Assembly: GCF_001938985.1 (NCBI RefSeq)
Contig: NZ_MKIN01000021.1
Coordinates: 186,001 to 250,000, forward strand
DNA from: Gillisella taibaishanensis
GTDB lineage: Bacteria > Pseudomonadota > Alphaproteobacteria > Rhizobiales > Rhizobiaceae
Direction of reading: 5' to 3'
Length of the DNA stretch: 64,000 nucleotides
Every line of letters begins with the position of its first letter. Position 1 is the first letter of the stretch. The position numbers were made by a program, and so were the translations under genes. This document shows, in pieces, positions 43,667-53,622 of the stretch. The notes below the pieces were generated by a model that saw only the letters and a list, made by a program, of their open reading frames with translations, did no database searches and was not told the origin of the DNA.

Positions 43667-44944
43667 ATGACCAAGATCACCAGCCTGCGCTCCATCGACC
43701 TGCGCTTTCCCACATCAGCCAGCCTCGATGGCTCGGACGCAATGAATCCAGACCCGGATTACTCAGCGGCCTATGTGATCCTGGGCACGGATGACACTCA
43801 CCTGGAAGGTCATGGCCTCACCTTTACCATCGGTCGCGGCAATGAAATCTGCTGTGCCGCGATCGATGCCCTCACCCATCTCGTCACCGGTCTAGACCTC
43901 GACTGGGTGGAAGAAAATCCCGGCCGCTTCTGGCGCCATATCACCAGCGACAGCCAGCTGCGCTGGATCGGCCCCGACAAGGGCGCCATGCATCTGGCAA
44001 CCGGCGCCGTCGTCAATGCCGTCTGGGACCTGCTGGCCAAGCGCGCCGGCAAGCCCGTCTGGCGGCTGGTGGCCGAGATGGACCCGGAAGAGATCGTCTC
44101 CATCGTCGATTTCCGCTACCTGACCGACGCCCTGACACCGCAGGAAGCGCTGGATATCCTGAAAAAGGCCCAGCCCGGCAAGGCAGAGCGCATCGCTCAG
44201 CTCGAGCGCGAGGGCTATCCCTGCTACACGACCTCGGCCGGCTGGCTGGGTTATGATGACGAAAAGCTGCGTCGTCTCTGCCATGAGGCCATCGACCAGG
44301 GCTTTACCCATATCAAGATGAAGGTTGGCCGCGACCTCGAAGACGACAAGCGCCGGCTGCGGATCGTCCGCGAAGTGATCGGCGACGAGCGGTACATGAT
44401 GATCGACGCCAATCAGGTCTGGGAAGTCAACCAGGCCATCGACTGGGTCAAGGAATTGCAGCCCTATAAGCCGTTCTTTATCGAGGAGCCGACCAGCCCC
44501 GATGATATTTTCGGTCACAAGGCGATCCGGCAGGCGATTGCCCCGGTTAAGGTGGCAACCGGCGAAATGTGCCAGAATCGCATCGTCTTCAAGCAGATGA
44601 TCGCCGGCGGCGCCATCGATATCGTGCAGATCGACAGCTGCCGCATGGGCGGGCTAAACGAGGTTTTAGCCGTGCTGCTGATGGCAGCGAAATACGGTCT
44701 GCCGGTGTGGCCGCATGCCGGCGGCGTCGGACTTTGCGAATATGTGCAGCATCTGTCGATGATCGATTTCGTTGCCGTGTCCGGCACCAAGGAAGGCCGC
44801 GTGATCGAATTTGTCGATCACCTGCACGAGCATTTCATCGATCCCTGCATCATCAAGGACGCCGCCTATATGCCGCCCTTCCAGCCCGGCTTCTCCATCG
44901 AGATGAAGCCGCAGTCGATAGCGGAATATACGTTCAAGGGATGA
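43667..44944 (+). CDS. L-fuconate dehydratase, enolase superfamily
   Basis: A 425-residue enolase-superfamily dehydratase that turns L-fuconate into 2-keto-3-deoxy-L-fuconate. The active-site set fits the characterised Xanthomonas enzyme closely in spacing: Lys217 and Lys219 (IKMKVG), Asp247 (MMIDANQVWE), Glu273 (FFIEEPTSPDD), Glu300 (VATGE) and His350 (VWPHAGGVG). The N-terminal TSASLDGSDAMNPDPDYSAA is typical of this subgroup. It is the last gene of the plus-strand fucose operon and is followed by a terminator. Confidence 0.92.
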   Translation: MTKITSLRSIDLRFPTSASLDGSDAMNPDPDYSAAYVILGTDDTHLEGHGLTFTIGRGNEICCAAIDALTHLVTGLDLDWVEENPGRFWRHITSDSQLRWIGPDKGAMHLATGAVVNAVWDLLAKRAGKPVWRLVAEMDPEEIVSIVDFRYLTDALTPQEALDILKKAQPGKAERIAQLEREGYPCYTTSAGWLGYDDEKLRRLCHEAIDQGFTHIKMKVGRDLEDDKRRLRIVREVIGDERYMMIDANQVWEVNQAIDWVKELQPYKPFFIEEPTSPDDIFGHKAIRQAIAPVKVATGEMCQNRIVFKQMIAGGAIDIVQIDSCRMGGLNEVLAVLLMAAKYGLPVWPHAGGVGLCEYVQHLSMIDFVAVSGTKEGRVIEFVDHLHEHFIDPCIIKDAAYMPPFQPGFSIEMKPQSIAEYTFKG

Positions 44945-44952
44945 GCTTAAAT

Positions 44953-44987
44953 AATGCCCCGTGCGTTGCCTGAACACACGGGGCATT
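44953..44987 (+). terminator. Terminator between convergent operons
   Basis: 11-bp perfect stem (44953-44963 with 44977-44987), 13-nt loop, then a moderately T-rich stretch (ATTCTGTTTC). It separates the fucose operon from the convergent efflux operon and may work in both directions. Confidence 0.75.
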
Positions 44988-45006
44988 ACGATTCTGTTTC
45001 AATGCG

Positions 45007-45888
45007 TCAGTTTCCCGTACCTAACGCCGGTGGATTGATTTCCACGGTTGCTGTGAGACCGGAAATCAGCCGGGCGCCTTCCGGCACATTCTCGAGGTGA
45101 ATGCGCACGGGTACACGCTGCGCCAACCGCACCCAATTGAAGGTCGGGGTAATGTTGACCAGCAGGCTTGAGCTGGTTTCACGCTCGCGGTCCTGGATGC
45201 CAGCCGCCATGCTTTCAACCCGACCGGTCAAAACACCATTTTGACCCATGATCCGTACCGTCGCGCGATCACCTTCGCGGATCCGCTGCAGCTTGCTTTC
45301 CTCGAAATAGGCTTCGACCCGCAGCGTATCGGTATTGACCACCGCCACCGTTGCCGTGCCACGGTTGACGTAATCGCCGACCTGCAGCGCGAAATTGCTG
45401 ACTGTGCCGTTGACCGTCGACTTTACCTCGGTCCTTGCGAGATCGAGCTTGGCGATATCGCGACTGGCTAGCGCCTTGTTGTACGCAGCCTGATCCCGCT
45501 CTTCCGTCGAGATAGCCGATTCACGGGCCTGTTCGGACGCCGATTGACCGAGCCGCTCCTGGCGTTGACGTTCGCGGGTTGCTTCATCAAGTGAAGCCTT
45601 GGCCTGGGCAAGATCGGCCTCGGCCTGCGCCAGCGCCAGTTCGAAGCGCTTGGCATCGACCTTGAACAGCACGTCGCCTTTATGAACCGCCTGGTTGTCT
45701 CTCGCCATGATATCGCTGACCGGGCCTGAGACGTCAGGCGCAATCAACGCGACATCGGCGCGCACGCGACCGTCACGAGTCCAGGGCTCCTCCATGTAGT
45801 AGATCCAGAGGTGATAGGCCGCGAAGGCGGCAGCGATGACGACGACCAGGGTGACCAGCACCCGGCCCAATGATTTCAGGATATTCAT
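45007..45888 (-). CDS. aaeA: Membrane fusion protein of an aromatic acid efflux pump (AaeA-like)
   Basis: A 293-residue periplasmic adaptor of the HlyD/EmrA class. One N-terminal helix (about 8-30) anchors it, followed by the barrel-sandwich start YYMEEPWTRDGRVRADVALI, a coiled-coil hairpin (about 85-150, rich in Ala, Glu, Arg) and the DYVNRGTATVAVVN lipoyl half. The sequence and neighbours match AaeA, which links the FUSC transporter to the outer membrane. It overlaps the small membrane protein gene by 4 nt. The symbol is by homology of the whole operon. Confidence 0.82.
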   Translation of the reverse strand: MNILKSLGRVLVTLVVVIAAAFAAYHLWIYYMEEPWTRDGRVRADVALIAPDVSGPVSDIMARDNQAVHKGDVLFKVDAKRFELALAQAEADLAQAKASLDEATRERQRQERLGQSASEQARESAISTEERDQAAYNKALASRDIAKLDLARTEVKSTVNGTVSNFALQVGDYVNRGTATVAVVNTDTLRVEAYFEESKLQRIREGDRATVRIMGQNGVLTGRVESMAAGIQDRERETSSSLLVNITPTFNWVRLAQRVPVRIHLENVPEGARLISGLTATVEINPPALGTGN

Positions 45889-46094
45889 GCGACATACCAG
45901 CGTGTTAGAAAGGAGAGACCTGCGATCAGCAGGATGAAAAGGGCGATGTCGAACATGCCGCGATGCCAGATGAAGGCATAGGCCCCAAGGGCCGCCAGGA
46001 CTTTGCGGATCGCCATGCTGATCAACAGCGCGACCAGCATGATCACGAACAGGCGCGGCACATAGACACCGTAGATATCAAATTCAGTGGGCAT
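45885..46094 (-). CDS. aaeX: Small membrane protein, DUF1656 (AaeX-like)
   Basis: A 69-residue protein with two hydrophobic helices (about 11-33 and 44-66) and the family start EFDIYGVYVPRLF. It always accompanies AaeA/AaeB-type pumps; its function is unknown. It lies between the two with a 5-nt gap on one side and a 4-nt overlap on the other. Confidence 0.85.
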   Translation of the reverse strand: MPTEFDIYGVYVPRLFVIMLVALLISMAIRKVLAALGAYAFIWHRGMFDIALFILLIAGLSFLTRWYVA

Positions 46095-46099
46095 GGGTA

Positions 46100-48166
46100 T
46101 TACTCTGCGGCAAAGGAAACGGGTTGGGACTCGGCCAAGCCGAGACGTGGCGGCGTGGAACCGGTGAACAGCACGCGCCTGATGCCGACAAGTGCATCAG
46201 TCACGGCGCGTCCGGCTTCACCTTCATTGCGCATCACCGAGTCCAGCGCTTTATCTATGCTGGCGCGCAGATCCGCGTCTTCGGGCAGTTTGCCGAAACG
46301 CTTCAGCAGGCGTCGATAATGCCCAGCGATGCGGCCAAGGATATCAGAGACCAGAGCCGCACTCTCATGGCCAAGTGCTGGCCGCTGCTGCTGCAGTGTC
46401 ACGACATTAAAACCAAGGCGAACATCGGCGAACCCATCGACATCGGCGAGTTCGCGCACGTTGAGCGCTGCAAGGCGTGGCACAAGCTGACCAAGCCGAT
46501 CGAGGCTGCGGCTCGACAGCTGGTCGACATCGCTTGAACGCTCGCCGGACGCCGTATCGGCAAGATCGCGCCAGCCGGCCTTCATCAACCGCCGGGCCGC
46601 CAGTTCGGCGCCGAACGGTTGCGCCGCCGTTACCCAGAGCTGGGCAAAACCAATGCCAAGGATGGTGGCGAGGCCGCCATTGGCAAAACTGGTGAGATCT
46701 GCAGAATATTGATCCTGGATGGCAATCAAAGTTGCACTGTTGACCGCGAGCAGCATGAAGAACATGCCCATCTGCGGGTTGGTCATCGCAAGCCCGATGA
46801 ACAGGAACAACGGCGCCAGCGTCAGGGCAAGCATTTCGAAGGAATTGACAACCGGCAGGATGGCGAACAGATAAATGAAAGCCACCGCAATCGACAATAC
46901 TGTCCAGATCAGCATCCTGCGGATCATCAGAGCCGGCTGATCCTGTGCCGCGAAAAACGAGCAGGAAACGGCAACCATCGAGACAAAACCCGCTCCTTGC
47001 GCCCAGCCGCTGAAGATCCAGAAGGCGCATGATACGAGAATGCCCGCAATGACAACACCGACCTTCATCGCCATCAAGGCGTGATCGAAATGCCGCGAAC
47101 CGCTCAGCACCTTGCGAGTGTGCAGAAGACGCAGCGTGTCCGAGGTGCGACCGCCGCTGGCGATATGATCACGCAAAGTCAGGCAGTCCTGCCAGAGCTC
47201 GACGACATCCTTCAGCCGGGTCAGCATGCTGGCAAAAACCAGGTCTTCCCAGCAGTTCAGCCGATCGCGGCTCTGTATGGCATCAATCCGCCTTAGGAGA
47301 TCATTGCCAGCCAGTTCGGTCTCGACGCCGCCGCCGGCCTTGAACCAGTCGGCAGTGTCGTTGAGCAGGGTCACGACCTCGTCGTCCAGTCGCGACTGCT
47401 GCTTGACGGCGTGCAGACGATCGGCCAGCGAAGAGAATACCGGCAACAGCATCAGCAAACGGCCGCGCAATTCCTTTGCCTGACCGACCACGTCCTTGGT
47501 GCCGGGGTCATAGCTCAACTGGCTGATCATCAAGTCTAGACTGGCGACGTCTGAGGCCAATTGCTGGCGCTTCAGTGGCGTCGAGGGCGTGGCCCCCTCG
47601 CCGCGCAGAATGTCTTCGGCCCAGGTCCCGGCATCACGCAGCCAGACATTGATCCGGTCGCTAAACAGACTGCCGATGCTGGCGGGAAAGACGATCTGAT
47701 TGACGAAGCTCGCGCAAAGAATGCCAAGCGTGATTTCTTCCGACCGCGCCAGGGCCACGTCGAAAATCGCTCCGGGATCGCTGACGCTCGGCAGCGCGAT
47801 CAGCGGCAGCGTATAGCCGGCCAGCATGAACACATAGGACCGAGCAGAACGATCGAGCATCGAGATGAACAGCAGCGTGCCGGTCCAGAGCGCCACGACG
47901 AGCGACAGAAGCTCGGGCGCGTTGACGAACAGCGGCACGAAAATCACGGCTGCGGCAGCGCCAAGTAGCGTGCCGAGCACACGGTACAGCGCCTTGGATT
48001 TGGTGGCGCCGGCAAAGGGATTGGACACGATGTAGACCGCAGATACCGCCCAATAGGGCCGCGACAGGTCGAACATCAGCGCAATGTAAAGGGCCAGCAT
48101 GGCGGCAGCGAAGGCCTTGCCGGAAAATACCCAATCTCTCCAAGTCGGTGCCAACATAGCCGTCAA
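46100..48166 (-). CDS. aaeB: FUSC-family aromatic carboxylic acid exporter (AaeB-like)
   Basis: A 688-residue protein with two clusters of membrane helices (about 15-165 and 365-510) separated by a cytoplasmic region, as in AaeB (p-hydroxybenzoic acid efflux) and related fusaric-acid resistance proteins. The start WRDWVFSGKAFAAAMLALYI is typical. Together with AaeA and AaeX it should export aromatic acids, useful for a bacterium feeding on plant walls. It overlaps the MarR gene by 4 nt. Confidence 0.87.
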   Translation of the reverse strand: MTAMLAPTWRDWVFSGKAFAAAMLALYIALMFDLSRPYWAVSAVYIVSNPFAGATKSKALYRVLGTLLGAAAAVIFVPLFVNAPELLSLVVALWTGTLLFISMLDRSARSYVFMLAGYTLPLIALPSVSDPGAIFDVALARSEEITLGILCASFVNQIVFPASIGSLFSDRINVWLRDAGTWAEDILRGEGATPSTPLKRQQLASDVASLDLMISQLSYDPGTKDVVGQAKELRGRLLMLLPVFSSLADRLHAVKQQSRLDDEVVTLLNDTADWFKAGGGVETELAGNDLLRRIDAIQSRDRLNCWEDLVFASMLTRLKDVVELWQDCLTLRDHIASGGRTSDTLRLLHTRKVLSGSRHFDHALMAMKVGVVIAGILVSCAFWIFSGWAQGAGFVSMVAVSCSFFAAQDQPALMIRRMLIWTVLSIAVAFIYLFAILPVVNSFEMLALTLAPLFLFIGLAMTNPQMGMFFMLLAVNSATLIAIQDQYSADLTSFANGGLATILGIGFAQLWVTAAQPFGAELAARRLMKAGWRDLADTASGERSSDVDQLSSRSLDRLGQLVPRLAALNVRELADVDGFADVRLGFNVVTLQQQRPALGHESAALVSDILGRIAGHYRRLLKRFGKLPEDADLRASIDKALDSVMRNEGEAGRAVTDALVGIRRVLFTGSTPPRLGLAESQPVSFAAE

Positions 48167-48648
48167 TCCTTCCTATCGAGGCTGGCACGAAGATCCGTGC
48201 AGCGGCTCTGGAATACCAGGAGAACGCGCAGCGCCGCTTCAAGATCCTTGCGAGACACACCCTCGAGCACGCCGGCCCTTCCCTCATCCAGCACGGCCTC
48301 GATCTTCGCGGCCATGCGCTCGCCTTCTGGTGTCAGCCATAGACCCTTGGCACGCCGATCGGTCGGATCATCCTTGCGGACCACCATGCCCGATGTTTCC
48401 AACTGATCGAGAAGTCGCACCAGCGATGGCCCTTCGATGCCGACCTGTTCGGCAAGGGCGATCTGCCTGATGCCGCCGCCCAGCCGCCCTATCCACACCA
48501 GCGGTGAGGCGCAGGCTTCGGAAATGCCATGTTTGGACAAAACCGCGTCGATCGACCGGCGCCAGACGCGGGCAGCGGTAAACAGTTGGCTGGTGAACTG
48601 CCGGTGCAGATCGTGATTTTGGCTGTCTTGCTCTTTTGTCATGAGCAC
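48163..48648 (-). CDS. MarR-family regulator of the efflux operon
   Basis: A 161-residue winged-helix regulator of the MarR family with LAEQVGIEGPSLVRLLDQLE as recognition region and DRRAKGLWLTPEGE as the wing. It is the first gene of the operon and so represses itself and the pump, presumably released by a phenolic acid. An AGCACT direct repeat lies next to the start (in the bases after 48648). Confidence 0.85.
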   Translation of the reverse strand: MLMTKEQDSQNHDLHRQFTSQLFTAARVWRRSIDAVLSKHGISEACASPLVWIGRLGGGIRQIALAEQVGIEGPSLVRLLDQLETSGMVVRKDDPTDRRAKGLWLTPEGERMAAKIEAVLDEGRAGVLEGVSRKDLEAALRVLLVFQSRCTDLRASLDRKD

Positions 48649-48685
48649 TACATAGCACTTAAATAATTAGCTTTCAAACTATATT

Positions 48686-48720
48686 GATAAAAATAATGCC
48701 GAACCTACCCAGTTCGGCAT
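48686..48720 (-). terminator. Terminator of the methylmalonyl-CoA mutase gene
   Basis: 9-bp perfect stem (48696-48704 with 48712-48720) with a 7-nt loop, followed on the minus strand by TATTTTTATC. It lies 24 nt after the mutase stop. Confidence 0.85.
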
Positions 48721-48744
48721 ATGGCATGGGATCGGCAACCAGAG

Positions 48745-50883
48745 CTATTGGTTGCGCAATCGGCCTTGCATGAGATCAATCACGGCGCGTGCGGCCTCCA
48801 AAACATTGGTGCCAGGCCCGAAGATGGCCGACACGCCATGATCGAGCAGGAACTGGTAATCCTGGCGCGGGATGACACCGCCGACCACGACGATGATATG
48901 AGCCGCGCCTGCCGCCCGCAACGCGTCGACAAGCTGCGGCGCCAAAGTCTTATGGCCGGCAGCTAGTGACGACAGGCCCACGACATGCACATTTTCGGAA
49001 ATGGCGAGCTTGGCCGCCTCTTCCGGCGTCTGGAACAGCGGACCAGCGACCACCTCGAAACCAATATCGCCGAAAGCGGCGGAAATCACCTTCGCGCCGC
49101 GGTCATGACCGTCCTGGCCAAGCTTGGCGACCAGGATTTTCGGCTTGGTGCCAAGGCTTGCCGCAAAATCCGAAAGCCGCGTCACAACAGTTCGATATTC
49201 CGGATCTTCGGCGTAGCTGTCGCCATAGACCTGCTGCACCACCTTGGGCACAGCCGCGTGATCGCCAAACACTTGCCGCATCGCATCCGAGATTTCGCCG
49301 ACCGTGGCACGCGCGCGGGCAGCCTCAACGGCAGCGGCCAGAAGGTTGCCTTCACCGGTTTCGGCAATCCGGGTCACTGCTGCCAGAGCCGACGCAACCG
49401 CCTTAGGATCGCGCCGACGCTTGGTCTCGTCCAGGCGCTTGATCTGGCCAAGGCGCACGGCGGCATTGTCGATGTCGAGAATGTCGATCTCGTCTTCACT
49501 CTCCAGCCGGTATTTGTTGACCCCGACGATAACCTCCTCACCGCGGTCCACGGCGGCTTGGCGGCGGGTGGCGGCCTCTTCGATCAGGCGCTTCGGCAGG
49601 CCATCGGCCACGGCCTTGGTCATGCCGCCTAAAGCCTCGACCTCCTCGATCAGCGCCCAGGCCTTATCGGCGAGGTCCTGCGTCAGGCTCTCGACATAGT
49701 ATGAGCCGGCCAGCGGATCGACCACTTTGGTCACGCCCGTCTCATGCTGCAGGATCAGCTGGGTATTTCGAGCGATGCGGGCGGAAAATTCGGTCGGCAG
49801 CGCAATGGCTTCATCGAAGGAATTGGTGTGCAATGACTGCGTTCCACCCAGCACCGCCGACATCGCCTCGAAGGCGGTGCGGACGATGTTGTTATATGGG
49901 TCCTGCTCGGCCAGGGACACGCCTGAGGTCTGGCAATGGGTGCGCAGCATCAGCGAGGCCGGCTTTTTCGGCTGGAATTCCTGCATGATCCGCGTCCAAA
50001 GCAGACGGGCGGCGCGCAGCTTGGCCGCCTCCATGAAGAAATTCATACCGATGGCGAAGAAGAAAGACAGCCGACCGGCGAATTCGTCGACATCGAGCCC
50101 CTTGGCCAGCGCGGCGCGCACATATTCGCGGCCATCCGCCAGCGTGAAGGCCAGTTCCTGCACCAGCGTCGCGCCGGCTTCCTGCATATGATAGCCGGAA
50201 ATCGAGATGGAATTGAACTTCGGCATCTCGCGGGCGGTATATTCGATAATATCGGCGACGATCCGCATGGAGGGTTCAGGCGGATAGATATAGGTGTTGC
50301 GAACCATGAACTCCTTCAGAATGTCATTCTGAATGGTTCCAGACAGCTTGTCGCGCGACACGCCCTGCTCCTCGCCGGCAACAATGAAATTGGCGAGGAT
50401 CGGAATGACCGCGCCATTCATGGTCATCGACACCGACATGTCACCAAGCGGGATGCCATCGAAGAGGATCTTCATGTCTTCGACACTGTCGATCGCCACG
50501 CCCGCCTTGCCGACATCGCCCTCGACACGCGGATGATCGCTGTCGTAGCCGCGATGGGTGGCCAAGTCGAAGGCGACAGACAGCCCCTTCTGACCCGCAG
50601 CCAAATTGCGCTTGTAAAAGGCGTTCGAGGCTTCTGCGGTGGAAAAGCCGGCATATTGCCGGATCGTCCATGGCCGCCCGGCATACATGGTAGCGCGCGG
50701 ACCGCGCGTGAATGGTGCAAAGCCCGGCAGCGAACCCAGGTGCTCCATGCCTTCAAGGTCTTCGGCCGTATAGAGCGGCTTGACGGCGATGCCTTCAGGC
50801 GTCTGCCATGTCAGGCTCTCGGGCGAAGCCTTCAGTTCCTTTTCGGCAAGAACCCGCCAATCTTCAATGGTCTTCTGCGTCAT
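48745..50883 (-). CDS. mcm: Methylmalonyl-CoA mutase (single-chain, catalytic plus B12 domain)
   Basis: A 712-residue mutase converting (R)-methylmalonyl-CoA to succinyl-CoA. The substrate barrel occupies residues about 30-560 ([20 protein letters not shown]). The C-terminal cobalamin domain has the axial-ligand motif GQDGHDRG near residue 590 and GLSSLAAGH. It is complete in one chain, as in the alpha subunit/homodimeric enzymes. It follows propionyl-CoA carboxylase alpha in the same direction but is separated from it by a divergent parDE pair. The epimerase and the MeaB-type chaperone are not in the window. Confidence 0.93.
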   Translation of the reverse strand: MTQKTIEDWRVLAEKELKASPESLTWQTPEGIAVKPLYTAEDLEGMEHLGSLPGFAPFTRGPRATMYAGRPWTIRQYAGFSTAEASNAFYKRNLAAGQKGLSVAFDLATHRGYDSDHPRVEGDVGKAGVAIDSVEDMKILFDGIPLGDMSVSMTMNGAVIPILANFIVAGEEQGVSRDKLSGTIQNDILKEFMVRNTYIYPPEPSMRIVADIIEYTAREMPKFNSISISGYHMQEAGATLVQELAFTLADGREYVRAALAKGLDVDEFAGRLSFFFAIGMNFFMEAAKLRAARLLWTRIMQEFQPKKPASLMLRTHCQTSGVSLAEQDPYNNIVRTAFEAMSAVLGGTQSLHTNSFDEAIALPTEFSARIARNTQLILQHETGVTKVVDPLAGSYYVESLTQDLADKAWALIEEVEALGGMTKAVADGLPKRLIEEAATRRQAAVDRGEEVIVGVNKYRLESEDEIDILDIDNAAVRLGQIKRLDETKRRRDPKAVASALAAVTRIAETGEGNLLAAAVEAARARATVGEISDAMRQVFGDHAAVPKVVQQVYGDSYAEDPEYRTVVTRLSDFAASLGTKPKILVAKLGQDGHDRGAKVISAAFGDIGFEVVAGPLFQTPEEAAKLAISENVHVVGLSSLAAGHKTLAPQLVDALRAAGAAHIIVVVGGVIPRQDYQFLLDHGVSAIFGPGTNVLEAARAVIDLMQGRLRNQ

Positions 50884-50928
50884 GGCCTATTCCCCCTCGC
50901 TTAACGTAATGACATCGGATTGACGGTA

Positions 50929-50945
50929 ATGCTACTCAGTAGTAT
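50929..50945. promoter_or_regulatory. Palindrome upstream of parD, candidate autoregulatory operator
   Basis: The 17-nt near-palindrome ATGCTACTCAGTAGTAT (perfect core CTACTCAGTAG) ends 29 nt before the parD start. ParD-type antitoxins bind such dyads in their own promoter. Confidence 0.6.
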
Positions 50946-50974
50946 TTCTTACAGGATCATCAAGGAGCTTATCG

Positions 50975-51244
50975 ATGACCGTAAAAGCGTCCGTCTCCCT
51001 CTCAGACCAGCAGGATGCATTCGCTCGCCGCTTGGTGGAACAGGGCCGGTTCTCAAGCGTAAGCGCCGTCGTGCAGCAAGGGCTGGAATTGCTTCGGGAG
51101 CAGACCGAGATGAAAGAGGCGGAAACGGCGGCGTTGCGGGCTCTGATCGAGGAGCGGCGCAAGGGGCCGTTTCTGGATGAGGACGAAAGCAGTCGAAAGA
51201 TCGAGGCGATAATCGCTGCGAAGAAAGCTCAGTATGGGCTTTGA
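50975..51244 (+). CDS. parD: Antitoxin, ParD/CopG type
   Basis: An 89-residue protein with an N-terminal ribbon-helix-helix (VSLSDQQDAFARRLVEQGRF, about 5-45) and a charged, flexible C-terminal half that would wrap the toxin. AGGAG precedes the start. It overlaps the toxin gene by 11 nt, the usual layout. It should neutralise ParE and repress the pair through the upstream palindrome. Confidence 0.88.
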   Translation: MTVKASVSLSDQQDAFARRLVEQGRFSSVSAVVQQGLELLREQTEMKEAETAALRALIEERRKGPFLDEDESSRKIEAIIAAKKAQYGL

Positions 51245-51596
51245 TGTCGTCCGCTCCACTGCCTGCGACCAGGATCTCGATCTGATTTTCGACCATCTGG
51301 TGGAATCCTATTTGTCGCTGGGCGACGATCTGCGAGCCGCTTTCGAGCGCGCCGCCGCCCGCGTCAGAATGATCGACGCGGATATGAAGGCTCTTGGCCA
51401 GGCGCCGCATCAGGGCAGCTTGCGTCCGCTCATCGCGCCAGGCCTGCGCCAAGTCACCAAAAACCGCGCGATTTTCTATTTCGACGTCGATGAGACGCGC
51501 CGGGAGATTCGGATTCTCGCCGTGTTCTTCGGCGGGCAGGATCATCAGCGGCACATGCTGGCGCGGCTCGGCCAGAGCAAGCGGGACAGTGACTGA
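51234..51596 (+). CDS. parE: Toxin, ParE/RelE superfamily
   Basis: A 120-residue RelE/ParE-fold protein. The pattern DQDLDLIFDHLVESY, then GLRQVTKNRAIFYFDVD and RILAVFFGGQDHQRHMLARL, follows ParE, which acts on DNA gyrase. It is about 20 residues longer than many ParE proteins. It ends 26 nt from the convergent end of pccA, so the pair sits tightly in the gap between pccA and mcm. Confidence 0.87.
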   Translation: MGFDVVRSTACDQDLDLIFDHLVESYLSLGDDLRAAFERAAARVRMIDADMKALGQAPHQGSLRPLIAPGLRQVTKNRAIFYFDVDETRREIRILAVFFGGQDHQRHMLARLGQSKRDSD

Positions 51597-51622
51597 TCCC
51601 TTGGCCAAGCTGCGCCACTGCA

Positions 51623-53620
51623 TCACTCGAACTCCAGGATCAACTCATCCACGGCAAGGCTCTGGCCCGGCTTGGCGGCAAGCCGCTTGACGGTGCCGCG
51701 CCGTTCGGCCTTCAGGATATTTTCCATCTTCATCGCCTCGACCGTTGCCAGCGGCTGACCCGCCTCGACCACATCTCCTTCCGCAACGGCAATACCTGTG
51801 ATCACGCCCGGCATCGGGCAGAGCAGCATTTTCGAGGTGTCCGGCGGCAGTTTCTTCGGCATCAGCCGAGCCAGTTCGGCCACACGCGGGTTGCGAACAT
51901 GGGCGATAACATCGATGCCCCGCCAGCGCAGGCGAAGGCCCATGCCCTTGATATCGACTTTGATCGCGGCATTAGCACCATCAATGGTGATCTCGGCCAG
52001 CGTTTCGCCCGGCTTCCAGCCGGTCTCGAGCGACAAGCTCTCGCCCGTCTTGAATTGCACCCTGCCCTCATCCAGCGTCAGGGCATAGGTATCGTCGCCC
52101 AGCGTTACCACCCAATCGCGGCCAAGACGGCGGGGATGGTTGCCGAGAATGCCTGATATTTGAACGGCGCGGCTTTCCCTGATGTGGTGAGCGACGGCGG
52201 CAAAGCCGGCAAGAATGCGGGCGCTGGCTGCATCCGGCGTGACGCCGGCAAAGCCATCAGGAAATTCCTCGGCGATATAGGCCGTCGTGAGACGGCCAGC
52301 ACGAAACCGCTCTTGCCCCATCACCGCAGAGAGGAAGGGTAGGTTGTGACCGATGCCTTCGACTTCGAAAGCGTCGAGGGCCTTGGCCATGGCATCGACC
52401 GCCTCACCGCGGGTCTTGGCCCAAGTGCAGAGCTTGGCGATCATCGGGTCGTAATACATCGAGATCTCGCCGCCCTCAAAGACGCCGGTATCGTTGCGCA
52501 GCACCGTACCATCGGCCTTTTCGCCCTCCTGCGGCGGGCGGTAGCGGGTCAGCCGGCCGATCGACGGCAGGAAATTACGGTAGGGATCTTCGGCATAAAG
52601 CCGGCTCTCGATCGCCCAGCCATTGAGCTTTACGTCCTCCTGGCGCAGCGCCAGCTTTTCGCCATTGGCAACACGGATCATCTGCTCGACCAGATCGAGC
52701 CCGGTCACAAGCTCGGTAACAGGATGCTCGACCTGCAACCGGGTGTTCATTTCGAGGAAGTAAAATGTGTTGGCCTTGCCATCGACGATGAATTCAACCG
52801 TGCCGGCAGAGTGATAGCCGACGGCCTTGGCCAGCGCCACGGCCTGCTCGCCCATCGCCTCGCGCGTCGCCTCATCCAGAAACGGCGACGGCGCTTCCTC
52901 GATGACTTTCTGATTGCGCCGCTGGATCGAGCACTCGCGCTCACCGAGATAAAGGCAATTGCCGTGCTTGTCGCCGAGCACCTGAATTTCGATATGGCGC
53001 GGTTCGGTCACGAATTTTTCGATGAAGATGCGGTCGTCGCCGAAAGCGTTCTTCGCCTCGTTTTTCGAGGACTGAAAGCCTTCACGAGCCTCCTCGGCAT
53101 TCCAGGCGACCCGCATACCCTTGCCGCCGCCTCCGGCAGACGCCTTGATCATCACGGGATAGCCGATGCTGTAGGAAATCCGCACCGCTTCATCGGCATC
53201 GGCAATCAGCCCCATATGGCCGGGCACGGTCGACACACCGGCTTCGGCCGCAAGCTTCTTCGAGGTGATCTTGTCGCCCATCGCTTCGATGGCTTTCACG
53301 GGCGGACCGATGAAGATGATGCCGGCCTTGTCCAGAGCCTCGGCAAATCCAGGGTTTTCGGAGAGAAAGCCATAGCCGGGATGCACGGCATCCGCACCCG
53401 TTTTGCGGATAGCATCGAGAATCTTGTCGATAACGATGTAGGACTGGTTGGAGGGCGCCGGTCCAATATGCACGGCCTCATCGGCCAGTCTGACATGCAG
53501 TGCTTCGCGGTCAGCATCGGAATAGACAGCGACGGTCTTGATGCCGAGCTTGCGCGCCGTCCCGATGACGCGGCAGGCGATTTCGCCTCTGTTGGCAATG
53601 AGGATTTTCTGAATGGCCAT
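51623..53620 (-). CDS. pccA: Propionyl-CoA carboxylase, biotin-carrying alpha subunit
   Basis: A 665-residue protein with biotin carboxylase (residues 1-450: IANRGEIACRVI, GGGGKGMRVAW, EMNTRLQVEHPVTE), a BT-type linker domain and the C-terminal biotinyl domain with VEAMKMENIL carrying the biotin lysine near residue 630. It carboxylates biotin for the PccB subunit to make methylmalonyl-CoA. It starts 2 nt after the stop of the small gene upstream, so it belongs to the long minus-strand operon beginning at pccB. Confidence 0.93.
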   Translation of the reverse strand: MAIQKILIANRGEIACRVIGTARKLGIKTVAVYSDADREALHVRLADEAVHIGPAPSNQSYIVIDKILDAIRKTGADAVHPGYGFLSENPGFAEALDKAGIIFIGPPVKAIEAMGDKITSKKLAAEAGVSTVPGHMGLIADADEAVRISYSIGYPVMIKASAGGGGKGMRVAWNAEEAREGFQSSKNEAKNAFGDDRIFIEKFVTEPRHIEIQVLGDKHGNCLYLGERECSIQRRNQKVIEEAPSPFLDEATREAMGEQAVALAKAVGYHSAGTVEFIVDGKANTFYFLEMNTRLQVEHPVTELVTGLDLVEQMIRVANGEKLALRQEDVKLNGWAIESRLYAEDPYRNFLPSIGRLTRYRPPQEGEKADGTVLRNDTGVFEGGEISMYYDPMIAKLCTWAKTRGEAVDAMAKALDAFEVEGIGHNLPFLSAVMGQERFRAGRLTTAYIAEEFPDGFAGVTPDAASARILAGFAAVAHHIRESRAVQISGILGNHPRRLGRDWVVTLGDDTYALTLDEGRVQFKTGESLSLETGWKPGETLAEITIDGANAAIKVDIKGMGLRLRWRGIDVIAHVRNPRVAELARLMPKKLPPDTSKMLLCPMPGVITGIAVAEGDVVEAGQPLATVEAMKMENILKAERRGTVKRLAAKPGQSLAVDELILEFE

Positions 53621-53622
53621 GG

